Positions 37,955 through 49,817 of a stretch of 64,000 nt of DNA are shown here, one piece after another (the stretch's first letter is position 1; each line of letters starts with the position of its first letter). The notes under the pieces are model-generated. The model had not been told where the DNA came from. It did no database searches and was given only the letters and a program-made list of their open reading frames with translations. Position numbers and translations under genes: made by a program. The stretch is from Camillea tinctor (taxonomy: Eukaryota; Ascomycota; Sordariomycetes; Xylariales; Xylariaceae): NCBI GenBank assembly GCA_022578605.1, contig MU394092.1, positions 1 through 64,000 of the forward strand. The letters run 5' to 3'.

Positions 37955-38270
37955 AAACTCGTTAGAGGTACTGATAGAAGTTTGGTTTCAAGTCGACAAA
38001 CATCCCACCCGAGGTTTTGGCTATGCTACCTACCGAGTCGCAACATTAGGCACCTCTTTATGGCCAGTCGTCACAACCTAAGATTTGCGCAATTATGGAG
38101 GTATGCACAAGCATTTCGTAGACTGCCTTGGCCTTACGGCTCTATGCCTGATATATCACAAAACAACCCCATGATCTAGACGATTTATTTACAAGCTTAG
38201 CTGTGATATGGACATCGAACTTATGCAAAATGTTATCATGTTCCATGTCTACTAAAAATGCCCACAACAG

Positions 38271-39399
38271 GTGTTCACCACAGTTAGTGTCGGCTTGCTG
38301 TGCTCTCTTACGAATTTGGGCTTGGGCCGACATGAGATCGTCAAAATTCTCGCACATACAAGATTTTTACGTCCTAAACCAGATCCTTATTGTCTCGAGT
38401 GTCGTGTACCTCCCGGTTATCTTCTGCATCAGGGCCTCTCCTCTCTCCCCGTATCGCCGCCTCTTCCCAGACAGGCGTTTCCACATTGTCTGTTACGCTG
38501 TCTTGACATTAAACGCCCTTTACGTTCTCGCATCTATGCTAGTCCTCGCAATCTCCTGCCTGTCACCGTTCCCGGCGACGATAGAAGAGCGGATAGCCCT
38601 TCTCAAGTGCCCCGAGCCCTATCTCACCACCACTCTACTTGTTATCCTCATTACAAACATCGTCTTGGATGCTATTATTGTATATCTCCCGCTCCAACTC
38701 ACCTGGGGCCTGCAGACCGACCTACGGAAGAAGCTGAAGCTCACACTTGTCTTCACCCTTGGTTCATTCATTTTCATCATTTCCATTCTCCGAGTCATCG
38801 CCGTTAAGAAGTTGGACCGGATTGACCCCAATTGGAACGCGGCAGATATCCAAATCTGGTCGATTGCTGAATCGGCTGTGATGAGTTCCAATGATAATCG
38901 GATACCACATCCTCTCTCTAGTCGTTACGAGTACTAACCCGGTGTTACTTAGTATAAAAAGAGCATTGTTACAGTGTCCCTACCGGTCATGCCAAGTCTC
39001 CTGCGTCTCGTCATGTACCGTAAAGACGGAAGCCCCCGCATAGCGATAGCAACGAAGTCGAAAAGTCCCAACCAAAATAAAACCAGTGGCGGCAGCGGAT
39101 CTGTTGCTCTACTGATGTTTGGGCGGAGCGGGATGAAAGGCCCGAGCGGCCAAAGACTACTACCTGACATGATCACCACGGCGACAGCCACGGCTACGGA
39201 CACTAACTTGGATGCTAGTGAGACGAGGTTAGCGGGGGAAGACCGAAGAAGTCCCGCCACAGAGCCCGCAAAGCCTTGGGAAGGGGGCCACAGATATAAT
39301 ACTGTACTTAGGGCTGCGCAGTTGTCAATAGATACAAAGAGTCATAATGGAACAAAGGAGCCCTTCATATTTAGGAGCTCTAGGTACATCTGGATCTAG
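38271..39399 (+). pseudogene. Damaged rhodopsin-domain membrane protein gene
   Basis: A second member of the fungal rhodopsin-domain family, apparently broken. From 38271 one frame reads FTTVSVGLLCSLTNLGLGRH-EIVKILAHT; near 38365 homology jumps to another frame without a usable intron and continues FYVLNQILIVSSVVYL, LQLTWGLQTDLRKKLKL, ILRVIAVKKLDRIDP and WSIAESAV. A later segment from about 38975 reads SLPVMPSLLRLVMYRK and a hydrophilic tail to a stop at 39399. No N-terminal exon with the first helix was found upstream, where a solo LTR ends at 37954. A single-base sequencing error could mimic the frameshift; the missing start makes decay more likely. Confidence 0.65.
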
Positions 39400-39587
39400 T
39401 ATTCTCCTTCTCCCACCTACATCTCAATACATCAATCCATTACATTACCTGACACACAGCCTTATGTAGGTACTAATCAGGATAAGCTCGGATGGTCCGA
39501 GGTCATTACGAATAAGCATGTATTCATCTGGATTAGCTATAGGTGATCCTAAGCTAGAATAACTACATATATACATATGGACCCAGC

Positions 39588-39611
39588 CACATGGCCGGCC
39601 ACATGGCCGGC
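39588..39611. repeat. Tandem pair of a 12-mer (CACATGGCCGGC)
   Basis: Two perfect adjacent copies, each containing the 8-bp palindrome GGCCGGCC, followed by the palindrome CAGTGGCGCCACTG. It sits in the short gap between the rhodopsin-domain relic and the HET half-gene. Meaning unknown. Confidence 0.6.
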
Positions 39612-39742
39612 CACAGTGGCGCCACTGCGCCACACCACCACAGTACTGTAATGGTTTTATTAAAATTGTTAGGTATAAACAATAATTTTATCCAGTTCGT
39701 TTTACATGTTAGCTTTATTAGTAGATAAAACATGGTTGATAT

Positions 39743-42201
39743 TTACACAACATCAACCCAGGTTCCTATGTTGTCTACCTGATCAGGCCTCAGTGATGCA
39801 ACTCCTACTCTCTCCCACACATCCTTCTGATGAGCATACTTGTTATGCGAAAGTACCAGAGCGTGCCATTTTGGATTTTCGGGATTAGTGTCAACCTTGT
39901 CCTTGCCAATGACTACACACCGTAAATCACTAACCTGAAATTTTTGCTCGAGATCAAATATGATCTGCACCAGCATCTGCAGGTTGGAAATGTTCAATTT
40001 CCTCACATACCCACGAAATGTGGAAAGGTCACTCGATTGGGATTTGTCCAGAACGCCCTCGCGATTAAAAGGCGATATAAAGTCCTTTGTCCAGTCGATC
40101 ATTTCGAACTTGAGTTCCATATACTTTATAGCACCCGCCTTAGAGAGCCATGACCAGGTTGGCACATGTCGACCTGGTGGCCATGCAATACATTTCATGC
40201 GTCTCTCATCCTGGCGCCGCCATAGAATGCCGCGCCCAAAGTAAGCGGCGAACACTCCGAAAGCAGCTCTCGTCTTGAACGCTCGACATAGTCGTTCCTG
40301 TAAGCCAAGTATTGCTACAGAACGGTCTGTTAGTTTTGTGAACCCCAATCCCGAGTATCGCTCATATAGGTCTTGGATAAGCACTTGGCGGCCGTCGCGA
40401 TAGTACTCCACTCCAAATTGTGGAAAATTTGCATCACCAAGGAAAGACGCCTTGGAGCTGTGCATATTGGTTAGTTCGACGTATATGTATAAGTTGAACT
40501 GGGCCTTTGGACTGACTTTATAAGATATGTTAGAGTTTCACATCTGACTCCATTGCCACACTCCCAATACACCTGCTTTGAAGTGTAATAGATAGAACGA
40601 CGAGACAACGCTCTCTCCTGTAACACCCAGCCACGCTTGTTGAGTTCACCAAGCTCCACATCCCGTTTGAAATCATCAATTGTGTGACATACGTAAAGCC
40701 GGTTACCGTCTTTAGTCTGGAGTTGTAGACATGGCCGATTGATGCGGTCAACGAGAAAACCCTGAAGAGAAGATGTAGCCGAGCTAGCCCCTAGTGTGCA
40801 ATATGCCGTGCTGAATACTTGCTCCATCTTACTAGATTCTCTCTCCCAATCATTCTCGTCGTCTTGGATAATGCAGAGCGAGTCTATCCATATATATTCA
40901 ATCCCCAACCCCCGTGTTACTGTGATTGCATCGCGAAACATGGGGGGAAGTTCACTGAACTCTATACATTGCTTCAATGTTCCCATAGTATTTTTGTAGG
41001 TACAGAACTTCTGATTTTGCTCTAGTGGTCCCCAGCAATGGCTTAGAGCAACGTATTTGCTTGGCTTAATGGACACTGAATCGACAAGGCGGAGATTATG
41101 ACCAACGTCAACAAGACGTGTAGGCATTCTCGACAGTTCTTTATTTCCACTCCGACACATGGCATGGTTTGAATCGCAGTCCTGGATCCATTCCTGGAGG
41201 AGTATAAACTGTTCTTCGCTCCCTTGATCTAGGAGCATAGGAAGGCCTATTTGCGTCCCTTGTAATGGACACTCTCCTAGAGATATGTATACAAGCATTA
41301 GACTATTTTCCAGTGTATAAACTATGTGGGTTTACATACCTGGTGGACTGTATATCGACAGCAGATCTGGACCATCTTCAACACCTATTATAGGTCCTTT
41401 CTGGTGCAGCTTAATTACACCCTCGCGCGGTGTGATATTCTCTTTCTTAATTGCGCTCTGTAATAAATTACATAAGCTACAGGTTCTTGCCCTTTCTTCT
41501 AATCTAATAACGTCAATCTCAAAGTTGAAGAGCTGTGCCGTGTTGAGAATTTCGCAGCTCGAACACAACGACGTTGATATGAGCGTTGGATGTGGCTTGA
41601 CTCGTTCCCATTCAATCCGTTGGAATAGATGAGAAACGAATTCACTATCCTCCGCCGACAGCCAAATATCATTCAATTTGCTTGATTGCTGGAAGTTGTT
41701 AATAAATTACTTCCAACATTCTAATTCGGGTAACCCACGTTCTACCTAAGGGTAAGCCTAACATCTTTGCAGAGGTAGAAGAGAACTTGTGAACTTACTA
41801 TCTAGATAGAAGTAATTTTTAGTAGCAATATTAGATAATTCATCAGTGGGTATTTAACTTACATTCTAGGCGACGAATGCGGTCCTTCAAGTTAACTTGG
41901 TTTTTTAGCGAACTAGGAATTGTACTTACATACTATAACAGGTTTTATTAGCCCATAATCTCACCTCTTCCCTAGGGCATAAGCTTACTTACTTGCTGCT
42001 GCTTTGTCATGGTCGAGATTCTGGTATTTGACAAATCTGTACTGGGCTCCCCGGTTGATGCACTGACTACAATGATATCGCTATATTCCTCTTGTGATGG
42101 TACATTGCCTTGTGGTAAGGCTCGCGAAGGCGAAGATATGTTCGTTTGCTGCGGTACAGCTAAAGATCCCTCTTCCTGGTAAACAATTCCAAGTTGGGAT
42201 T
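39743..42201 (-). pseudogene. 3' half of an interrupted kinase-HET gene: HET domain part
   Basis: Encodes a HET (heterokaryon incompatibility) domain: YVALSHCWGPLEQN, IEYIWIDSLCIIQDDENDWE, SSKMEQVFSTAYCTLGASSA, GWVLQERALSRRSIYYTSKQ and WECG, then a C-terminal region with PTWSWLSK. Coding blocks: 42196-41993, 41688-41340, 41276-40517 and 40457-39743, joined by GT-AG introns (304, 63 and 59 bases). The upstream block has no ATG before the retrotransposon edge at 42202; its frame continues exactly into the kinase ORF on the other side of the element. The only usable start is ATG 42010, which would give a 613-aa HET protein and is open throughout, so a separate protein could still be made. HET proteins trigger cell death on non-self recognition. 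Confidence 0.87.
42197..42201. repeat. Target-site duplication GGATT, left copy
   Basis: Five bases directly left of the retrotransposon, identical to 49818-49822 directly right of it. Confidence 0.88.
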
Positions 42202-42345
42202 TGTTAGAATATAAGGTTACCACCCCACTTTACAATACTACACTATTATTATATATATATATATATTAAGCTTTCGCTTTTTTTTAAACTTTTTTTTAAA
42301 CTAATATACTTTATCCTTTTTTTTACTTATCGTTTTACTTTAATA
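42202..42345 (+). repeat. Left LTR of the Copia-like element
   Basis: 144 bases, the same length as the right LTR; the two differ largely by transitions, as expected if RIP hit them independently. Confidence 0.88.
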
Positions 42346-45300
42346 AATTATAAGCCCGGTTAGCATAACGTAACTTAATTAAGTTTTCTTGTTAAAACCT
42401 TTATATAAGCTTATACTGCGTAAAAATGCCGCTAAAACATTAACCCTTATTTAAAAAAACTTCCTTTACTTTAAAAAAAACTATCGACTTTTTATTTAAA
42501 AAAAGCTACTTTTTGCTAAATTACTCCATAAAATAAATAATATTTAATAAATTAGCACTTAAATCGATAAATATGTACCTTACAATGTTTAAAATATATC
42601 GAAAAAACTTTACTTAGTAGCTAAAACTGTTAAAGCTTTTAAAATTTCTAAATACAGATTTAAAATAACTTTATTTAATATTTTAAAACGCTAACGCTTT
42701 ACTTAAAATTATAAAGCTTTAGCACCTTTATATACTAGCTTTAAAAAACCTTACTAATTGCTATAATGTAGCTTAAGCTTTTTTTTTTTTAAAAATTTAC
42801 TAAAATTAATAAATTAACTATTAGTTTTACTATAAAAAACTTAATAATAAACAAATAATTAAATTATTAATTATAGTAAAAATTAATAAAAAAATTATAA
42901 TAATTACTATAACTGTTTTATTTTTTTTTTATTTTTGCAATAATATATAAATAAAAAAAATTTTACACTTAAAAACTATTATTTTTATTTTTAAAATTAT
43001 AAATTTTACGTTAACTATAATAATAACCTTATTAATTTAAAATGTTTTAAAAAAAAAATTATAACCTTTACTTTTGCTTATTAATAAAAACAACTTTTTT
43101 TTGCTTTATTGATTTTAATAAATTTTTTATACTTTTTTATTTTTTAAAAACAGTATAATTAAACGTATTATTTAATAATAAATTTTTAAGTAGCAATTTT
43201 AAACTATTAAGTTTACTATTATTAGCTTTAATATTTTTATTTACGCTATTAAAATAAACTATAAGCTTTAAACTATTATTACTTTTTAATTAAAATTATA
43301 ATATTTAAAGTTTTAAAGTTATATTATTTATTAAAATTTTATTAAACTTTAACAATAATAATAATTTTTTAAAAATATATATACCTTTTAAAAATTTTTA
43401 AAAGCTTTTATATAGTATATTTACTTTTATACTTATTATTATTTTTTTTAAAAAAAACTTATATACTTTTTTTTTCTTTATTACTACTTTAAAAAACTTT
43501 ATAAAAAACTTTATATAGCAAAAAACATATTAAAACAGTTATTAAAAAAAAAACCGTAAAGTTTATAAAATAGCTTTAAAAATAGCTAAATAAAAAAAAA
43601 ACTTAAAAGCTTTTTAATAAATATAGCTTACTTTATAACAAAAATTAAATCTTATTATATTTATAACTATTATATATTAACTTACTATAAAAAGTTAAAA
43701 AAAAATTTATTATTAAAACTATAATAATTAAAACGGCAAAAAATAGCTTTAACGCTATTTTAAAGCTAATTAACGCTAATAAATAGCTTATTTTTAATAA
43801 AAAAATTAAACTTATATTAAATAAAACTTTTAATATAGCTTAAAAACGCTTTAAACTTTTTATATTACTTTTTTTTATAGCTATTAAACTTATTATTATT
43901 AATAATTAATATAATATTTAACTTAAAGTATATAATATTATTATTTTATAATGTTTAAACTACACTATTTAAACATTTTTTATAATTATTAACTTTAACT
44001 TTAAAAAAAACTTTAAATATATTATTTTGTTAATGTTTAAAGCACTTACTACATGCTTTTGCTTTATTAATAACGCTACTTTTAAAATATATTTTAAAAA
44101 GTTTTTTAACTTAATATTAATTAAATATAATAATAATATAATTTAATTTGTTAAATAATTATAACAAATTGTTATTAAGCTTAAGTTTTTAAACATTAAT
44201 AACGAGCTAAATATACTTATTTTTTACATTATTTACTTTTTTTTAATAAAATTAAGCAAAAAATATAGCACTTTTCTTACTGCGTTTTTTTAATATAATA
44301 ACCTTTTTTTTACTACTATTAACAATATTATAATATTAAGTATTACGTTAAAAACTGTACTAATAGTAGCTAAAAAAAAAAACCAAAATATTAAACTATA
44401 AAATAATAATAAAAAAAAAGTTATTATATTTATTAAAACTAATAGTAAATATAACTTTAATGTTAAGTACTATATTTATAAACGCTATAAAAATAAGCAT
44501 TGTTGCTAATAACATTTTAAAAAAGCTAAATTTATTTATTAAATTAATAATAATAATAATAATAATAAAGCTAACAATAACGGTAAAAAAAATAAAGCTG
44601 CTAAAAAAATTGCTAAAAAGTAAAGTAGTTAAGCTAAAAAAAAAAACTAACAAAAAACTACAAAAAATAAAAAGCAAAAAAACAATAATAAATTTAATAA
44701 TAATAATAAAAACTTTATTATAATACTTTTTATAGTGGTTTTAACTATTTTAATTTAAGTTTTATTTTAATATAATAATAATAAATAAAAGTTTGTTAAT
44801 ATAGCGCTAAAAAGTATTTTAAAACTTAATATTAAACTTTTTATTATTGCTTATTTAGTTAATAACTTTTTTTAATTATTTTTTTGCTTTTTTATTATAT
44901 TTGCTATTAATAATATTTTATAAAAAATTTTAAAAGTAAAAATAGCTTTTTACGTAATTATTATGCAAAACGCTATATTTTTTAATTTAAAAGCTATTAA
45001 CTTTATATTTTACTACTAAAAAAACTTTATAACTTTATAACTTTATAAAAACTTACTTATAAATAATATTAATAAAAAACTTATACTTATATTAAACATT
45101 GGCATTAAAAAGGTTTATATATTAATAAATAAAAAACGAGTTTATACTTTTATTCTTAATGCTTTATACGTTTTTAACGCAAGTATTAATTTTATATTTT
45201 TTTTAACTATAATAAAAAAAAATCTTATTATAGTTGTTAATAAATATAAAGCTATATGCTGTATAAAAAATAAAATAATTTTTTAATGTATTTAGTAAAA

Positions 45301-48300
45301 CGGCTTATATATTTTAAATTAACTTACATTAAAAAAAACACTTTAAGTTATAATATACGCTTTTTATTTAATTAACTACTTTTATATGTACTTATAGCAC
45401 AAAAAAATAAATTATTTAAAAAATTAAAGCTTTTAAAAGCTATTATTTATATTTATTAACATTACTTTATAAAAAAAAGTTTGCTTTTATAATAAATATA
45501 TTATAAGCTATTTATAGCAGCGTTTATATAAAAGCACTATATAAAAAGGCATTAAACTAATAAAATAAATTTATGTTAACATAATTAGTTTTTTTTTTAT
45601 TATAAAAATTAAAGAAAAAAAATATTAAACTATATTTATCGATAATTTTACTTAGTTTACTTAAGCTTTTTTATTAATAAATAAATTTTTAAAATTTTTT
45701 TTAAACTATTTTAAATTAATATTAAATAAATTTAAATAAAATATATAGCGCTATAAGGGCTTATATTTAAATTAAAGTAAAAAAAACATAACAAATACTT
45801 TAAAGCTTTTTTGTAAAAAACAAAATATTTAACTTTGCTATATAGCTACATAATAATATAAATAAAACAATATAGCAAAACGTTTTAACTATACTTTAAA
45901 AAAGCGCTTTAATATAATATTAAATAAAAAAACTATACTTAAAAAATATTAGTTATATATATTACTTATAATGCTATATTTTTATAATAAGTTTTTTAAT
46001 AAAATTATTAAAAAAATACTATATAAAGCATAATATAGCAAACTTTTTAACTTAACTTACTTTTACGTTATAAAAGCTTTTAATTAAGCTATTATTTTAA
46101 AGCTATAAAGTAAAAAGCTATTGTTTTAATTAATAAAAGTACGCATAATAAGCTATTAAAAGTTTATTAATTACGTAGTTATAATTAAAAAAAACGAAAA
46201 AATAAAAGTTATTAACAACGTTATTTTTAATAAACAATAAACATATATTAACTTTAAATTACATTGTAAAAAATTATAGTAAAAAACGTTAATATGCAAA
46301 GTTTTTTTTTTAAAACCTTTAATTATAAAATACTTTATTAATTACATATTAAATAAGCTAATTAATTAATATAAGTAACCTTAATATTACTATAAATAGC
46401 TATTATTATAAAAAAGCTTTTAATACCTTAATAAAGCTTTTTTATTGCTTATAAAAAAAAATTAACTTTTTAATTAGCTGCTAAATAACTTTTTAAACGT
46501 TAATAAACTTATTAATAACATTATATACGTTAATAAAAAACTTATACTTATAACCAAAATTAAGTTAATGCCTTTAGCAAAAACCTTTAAAGCATACTTT
46601 AAACTTAAAATTTTTTTATACTGTTTAATAAAAAAAATAAATAAATATATTTACTTTTATAAATTAAAGTTACTTATAAAACTTAAAAAAATTAAATATA
46701 ATAACTTTATACTTTAATAAAAAGCATTTATTTTTTAAAAATAATTTATTATTAATATAGCTTTTTTTATAGCAATAATTAAAAAAATAAAACTTAAAAA
46801 ACTTAAATTTTATAAAAAAGCTAAAAACTTTTTACAATAAAACAAGTAAAAAAAAGCTATAAACTTTAAGTATAAATTATTAATAAATAACTGCATTTAA
46901 ACTTTAATGTTATTATTTAAACATAAAAAACTTTTTAATAAAAAATAAATATATAAACTTAAAATAAGCTTTAATAAAAAAATACTATAATATAAAGTTA
47001 AATAAGTAATTAAAAGTTTTAAATAAATTATAAAAGTAAACTTTAATAAAATATTTACTTTAATAATTAAGCTTATAAGCTATAAAGCTTTATTTACTAT
47101 AATAATTATTTTTAACTTAAAAGTTAATTAAATAAACGTTAAAATAATTTTTTTTTATAATAACGTTAATAAAAAAGTTTACATAAAATAACTATTAAGG
47201 TTTATTAATAATAATTATTTAAATTAAGTTTATAAATTAAATAAAGCGCTATATAGCTTAAAATAATTATTAAAAATATAGTATAATATTTTAATAAAAT
47301 ATTTAAAAAAGCTAAAATTTTACTTATTTATATTTAATATAAAAATTTTTATAAAAAAACATACTTATATTGCTATTTACGTTAATAACCTTTTTATTAT
47401 AAAACTTTTTAAATTAAATATTATAAAATTAAAATATTTAACTTAAAACTTTATAACTATTACTTAAGTATAACTATACGTTAAAATAAATAATAAAAAG
47501 CTATTTATTTAAAATAATAAGTATATTTAAAAAAGGTTTTAAAAAAATTTAAGTATTAAAACGCTAAACTATATTACGTTTTTATAGCTTTACTTATTAA
47601 GCTAACTTTAAAAAACTATAAAACTTTTAAAAATATAAAATAATAATATATAAAAGTTATTAAATTATTAATATACGCTATATTTAATATAAAACCTAAT
47701 TTAACTTTTTTAATATTTTACTTTAATAAGTTTATAGTAAATTTAATAAAAAAACATTATTAAAAAATAAAGTAAGTTATAAAATATATTAAAAAAATAT
47801 TAAACTTAAAATTATATTATAATAAACTATTAAAACATTTTATAAAGTATATAAACGCTAATTAAGCTAATAACATTGCATTAAAAAAATCTACTTTAAA
47901 GTTTATTTTTAACTTTAATAATAAAGCTATTAATTAAAAATCTAAAAAGCAAACGTTTATAGCTTTATTTAACTGTAAAATAAAATATATAGCATAAACT
48001 TAAGCTATTAAAAAAGTTATATAGCTTAAAAAATTACTTAAAAAACTAAAAGTATTTAAAACAATTAAAAACATATTTATTACAATTATTTATAAAAATA
48101 ATTAAAAAACTATAGCGTTATTAAAAAATTTTAAATATTATAAACGGTTAAAGTATATAAATATTTAATACTATTTTACACGTAAAGTATAAAAAAAAAG
48201 TAAAATAAACCTTTAATATATACTTACATAAAAACAAGTAGTAAATAATTTAACAAAATTTTTTTTAAAACTTTAATTTAAAATATTTTATTATAGCTTT

Positions 48301-49673
48301 AATTTAATTAGTTTTAAAATAATAAAGTTTTAAATTAAAAATATATTAAAAAATAATTAAAATACTTTTATTTTTACCTTAATATTAATGCTTATTATTT
48401 TTAATTTTTATTAATAATAATACTTATACCTTACTAATAAGTTATTATTAAAAAAGTTACGTAATTATTACGTAATTTTATTAATTTTTTTTATTTATTT
48501 AAAACTTAATATTTATTTACTATTTAATAAAACTACAATATTTTTTTATAAACTTAACTACCTTTTTATTATAGTTTTTTACTTTTTTTTTATTATTTAA
48601 AATATTTACCGTTAAAATTTACTAACAATAACTTAAATATAAATGCTTATTTATTTATATATATACTAATTAAATTACTTATAAACCTTAAAACACTTTT
48701 TAAAAAATATATTTTATACTTGTTATAAGCATAATATATACTTAATATTTTTTATATTTATTTATTACTAATATTTTTTTGCAACGGCGTTAAACAACTT
48801 TTATACGTTAACTATAAAAAAAACCTATATAATATTAAACATAAAGCTTTTATTTTAAAATTTTACACTGTTAAATATTTAAAATTAATTTAAATAGCTT
48901 ATATAGCATTTTTTATTATAAATTAAATATAATTAATTTATAATAATGCTTAATAGTAAAAAAATTAACACGTTTGCGCTATAGCATTTATATAAAACTT
49001 AGCAAAAAGTAAAATAATAGTTATTTATAACTATAATTTTTTTAATACTCTTTATATAAAAAATTTACATGCTAAAAACGTGCTATGTAGCTTATTACGG
49101 TTACTATATAAATATGCTTAAAAAAAAACTTAGTTTATGCTATATTATAATAATAATAAATTAAAGTTTAATTAAAGCAAGTATTTAAGTTTTTTTTTTT
49201 ATTAAATTTAAAAATAAGTTACATAAAAAAACTTTTTTTTTAAAAAAAGCACTAATTTAAAAATAAAAAAATGCATATAAATAATTAAGCTATAAACTTA
49301 CTTGTTTTTTTCGATTTATTACAAGCTAAAAAGTAATTATTAAAACTAGTATATTATATTAGCTTATTAAACTTTAAATTCTTTTTTTTTTTATATTAAT
49401 GTAGCACTTATTAATATTAAAACATAAAATGCCTTAAAGAGATTTTTATAAGCTTAAACTTTAATAATAATCTAAAAATCGAAAAGAAGTTTATTTACAT
49501 AAATTTACATATATAAAAAAAAAAGGGGAAAAATATAGCGCTAGTGTTAACTTATTTTCTTTAGCAAAAAGAAAAAAAAAAAAAAATGTTTTATATATAT
49601 TTCTGTATATATATACACTTTTATATTAAAAACTATTTATAAAATAGGCTACTAATATAGTTTTAAAAAGAAG

Positions 49674-49817
49674 TGTTAAAATATAAGGTTATTACTTTAT
49701 TTTATAATACTATACTACTATTATATATACATATATATCGGGCTTTTACCTTTTTTTAAACTCTTTCTTAAATTAATATACTTTATCCTTTTCTTCACTT
49801 ATCGTTTCACTTTAATA
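49674..49817 (+). repeat. Right LTR of the Copia-like element
   Basis: 144 bases, TGTTAAAATATAAGG to CTTTAATA. Read on the minus strand it supplies the early stop TAA at 49812-49814 to the kinase ORF. Confidence 0.88.

Larger units (their letters stand above)
42202..49817 (+). mobile_element. RIP-degraded Copia-like LTR retrotransposon, 7616 bp
   Basis: Complete element with two LTRs of 144 bases each: 42202-42345 (starts TGTTAGAATATAAGG) and 49674-49817 (starts TGTTAAAATATAAGG). Both end CTTTAATA, probably a mutated TAACA end, and share TATACTTTATCCTTTT and ACTTATCGTTT. A perfect GGATT target duplication flanks it. The interior is almost all A and T with stops in every frame. A trace of reverse transcriptase survives near 47372-47400: the plus strand reads IAIYVNNLFII, what a YVDD motif becomes when GAT and GAC suffer G-to-A changes. 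Its place about two thirds along fits Copia gene order. No functional gene remains. Confidence 0.9.

Noticed and set aside
41332..41676. HET gene starting with the TTG at 41676
   Set aside because: TTG is not a credible start, and an acceptor at 41689-41690 joins this exon in frame to the upstream block at 41993-42196.
44396..44723. Lysine/isoleucine-rich open frames inside the 42-50 kb A+T block
   Set aside because: They consist of low-complexity AT codons within a degraded retrotransposon; chance.
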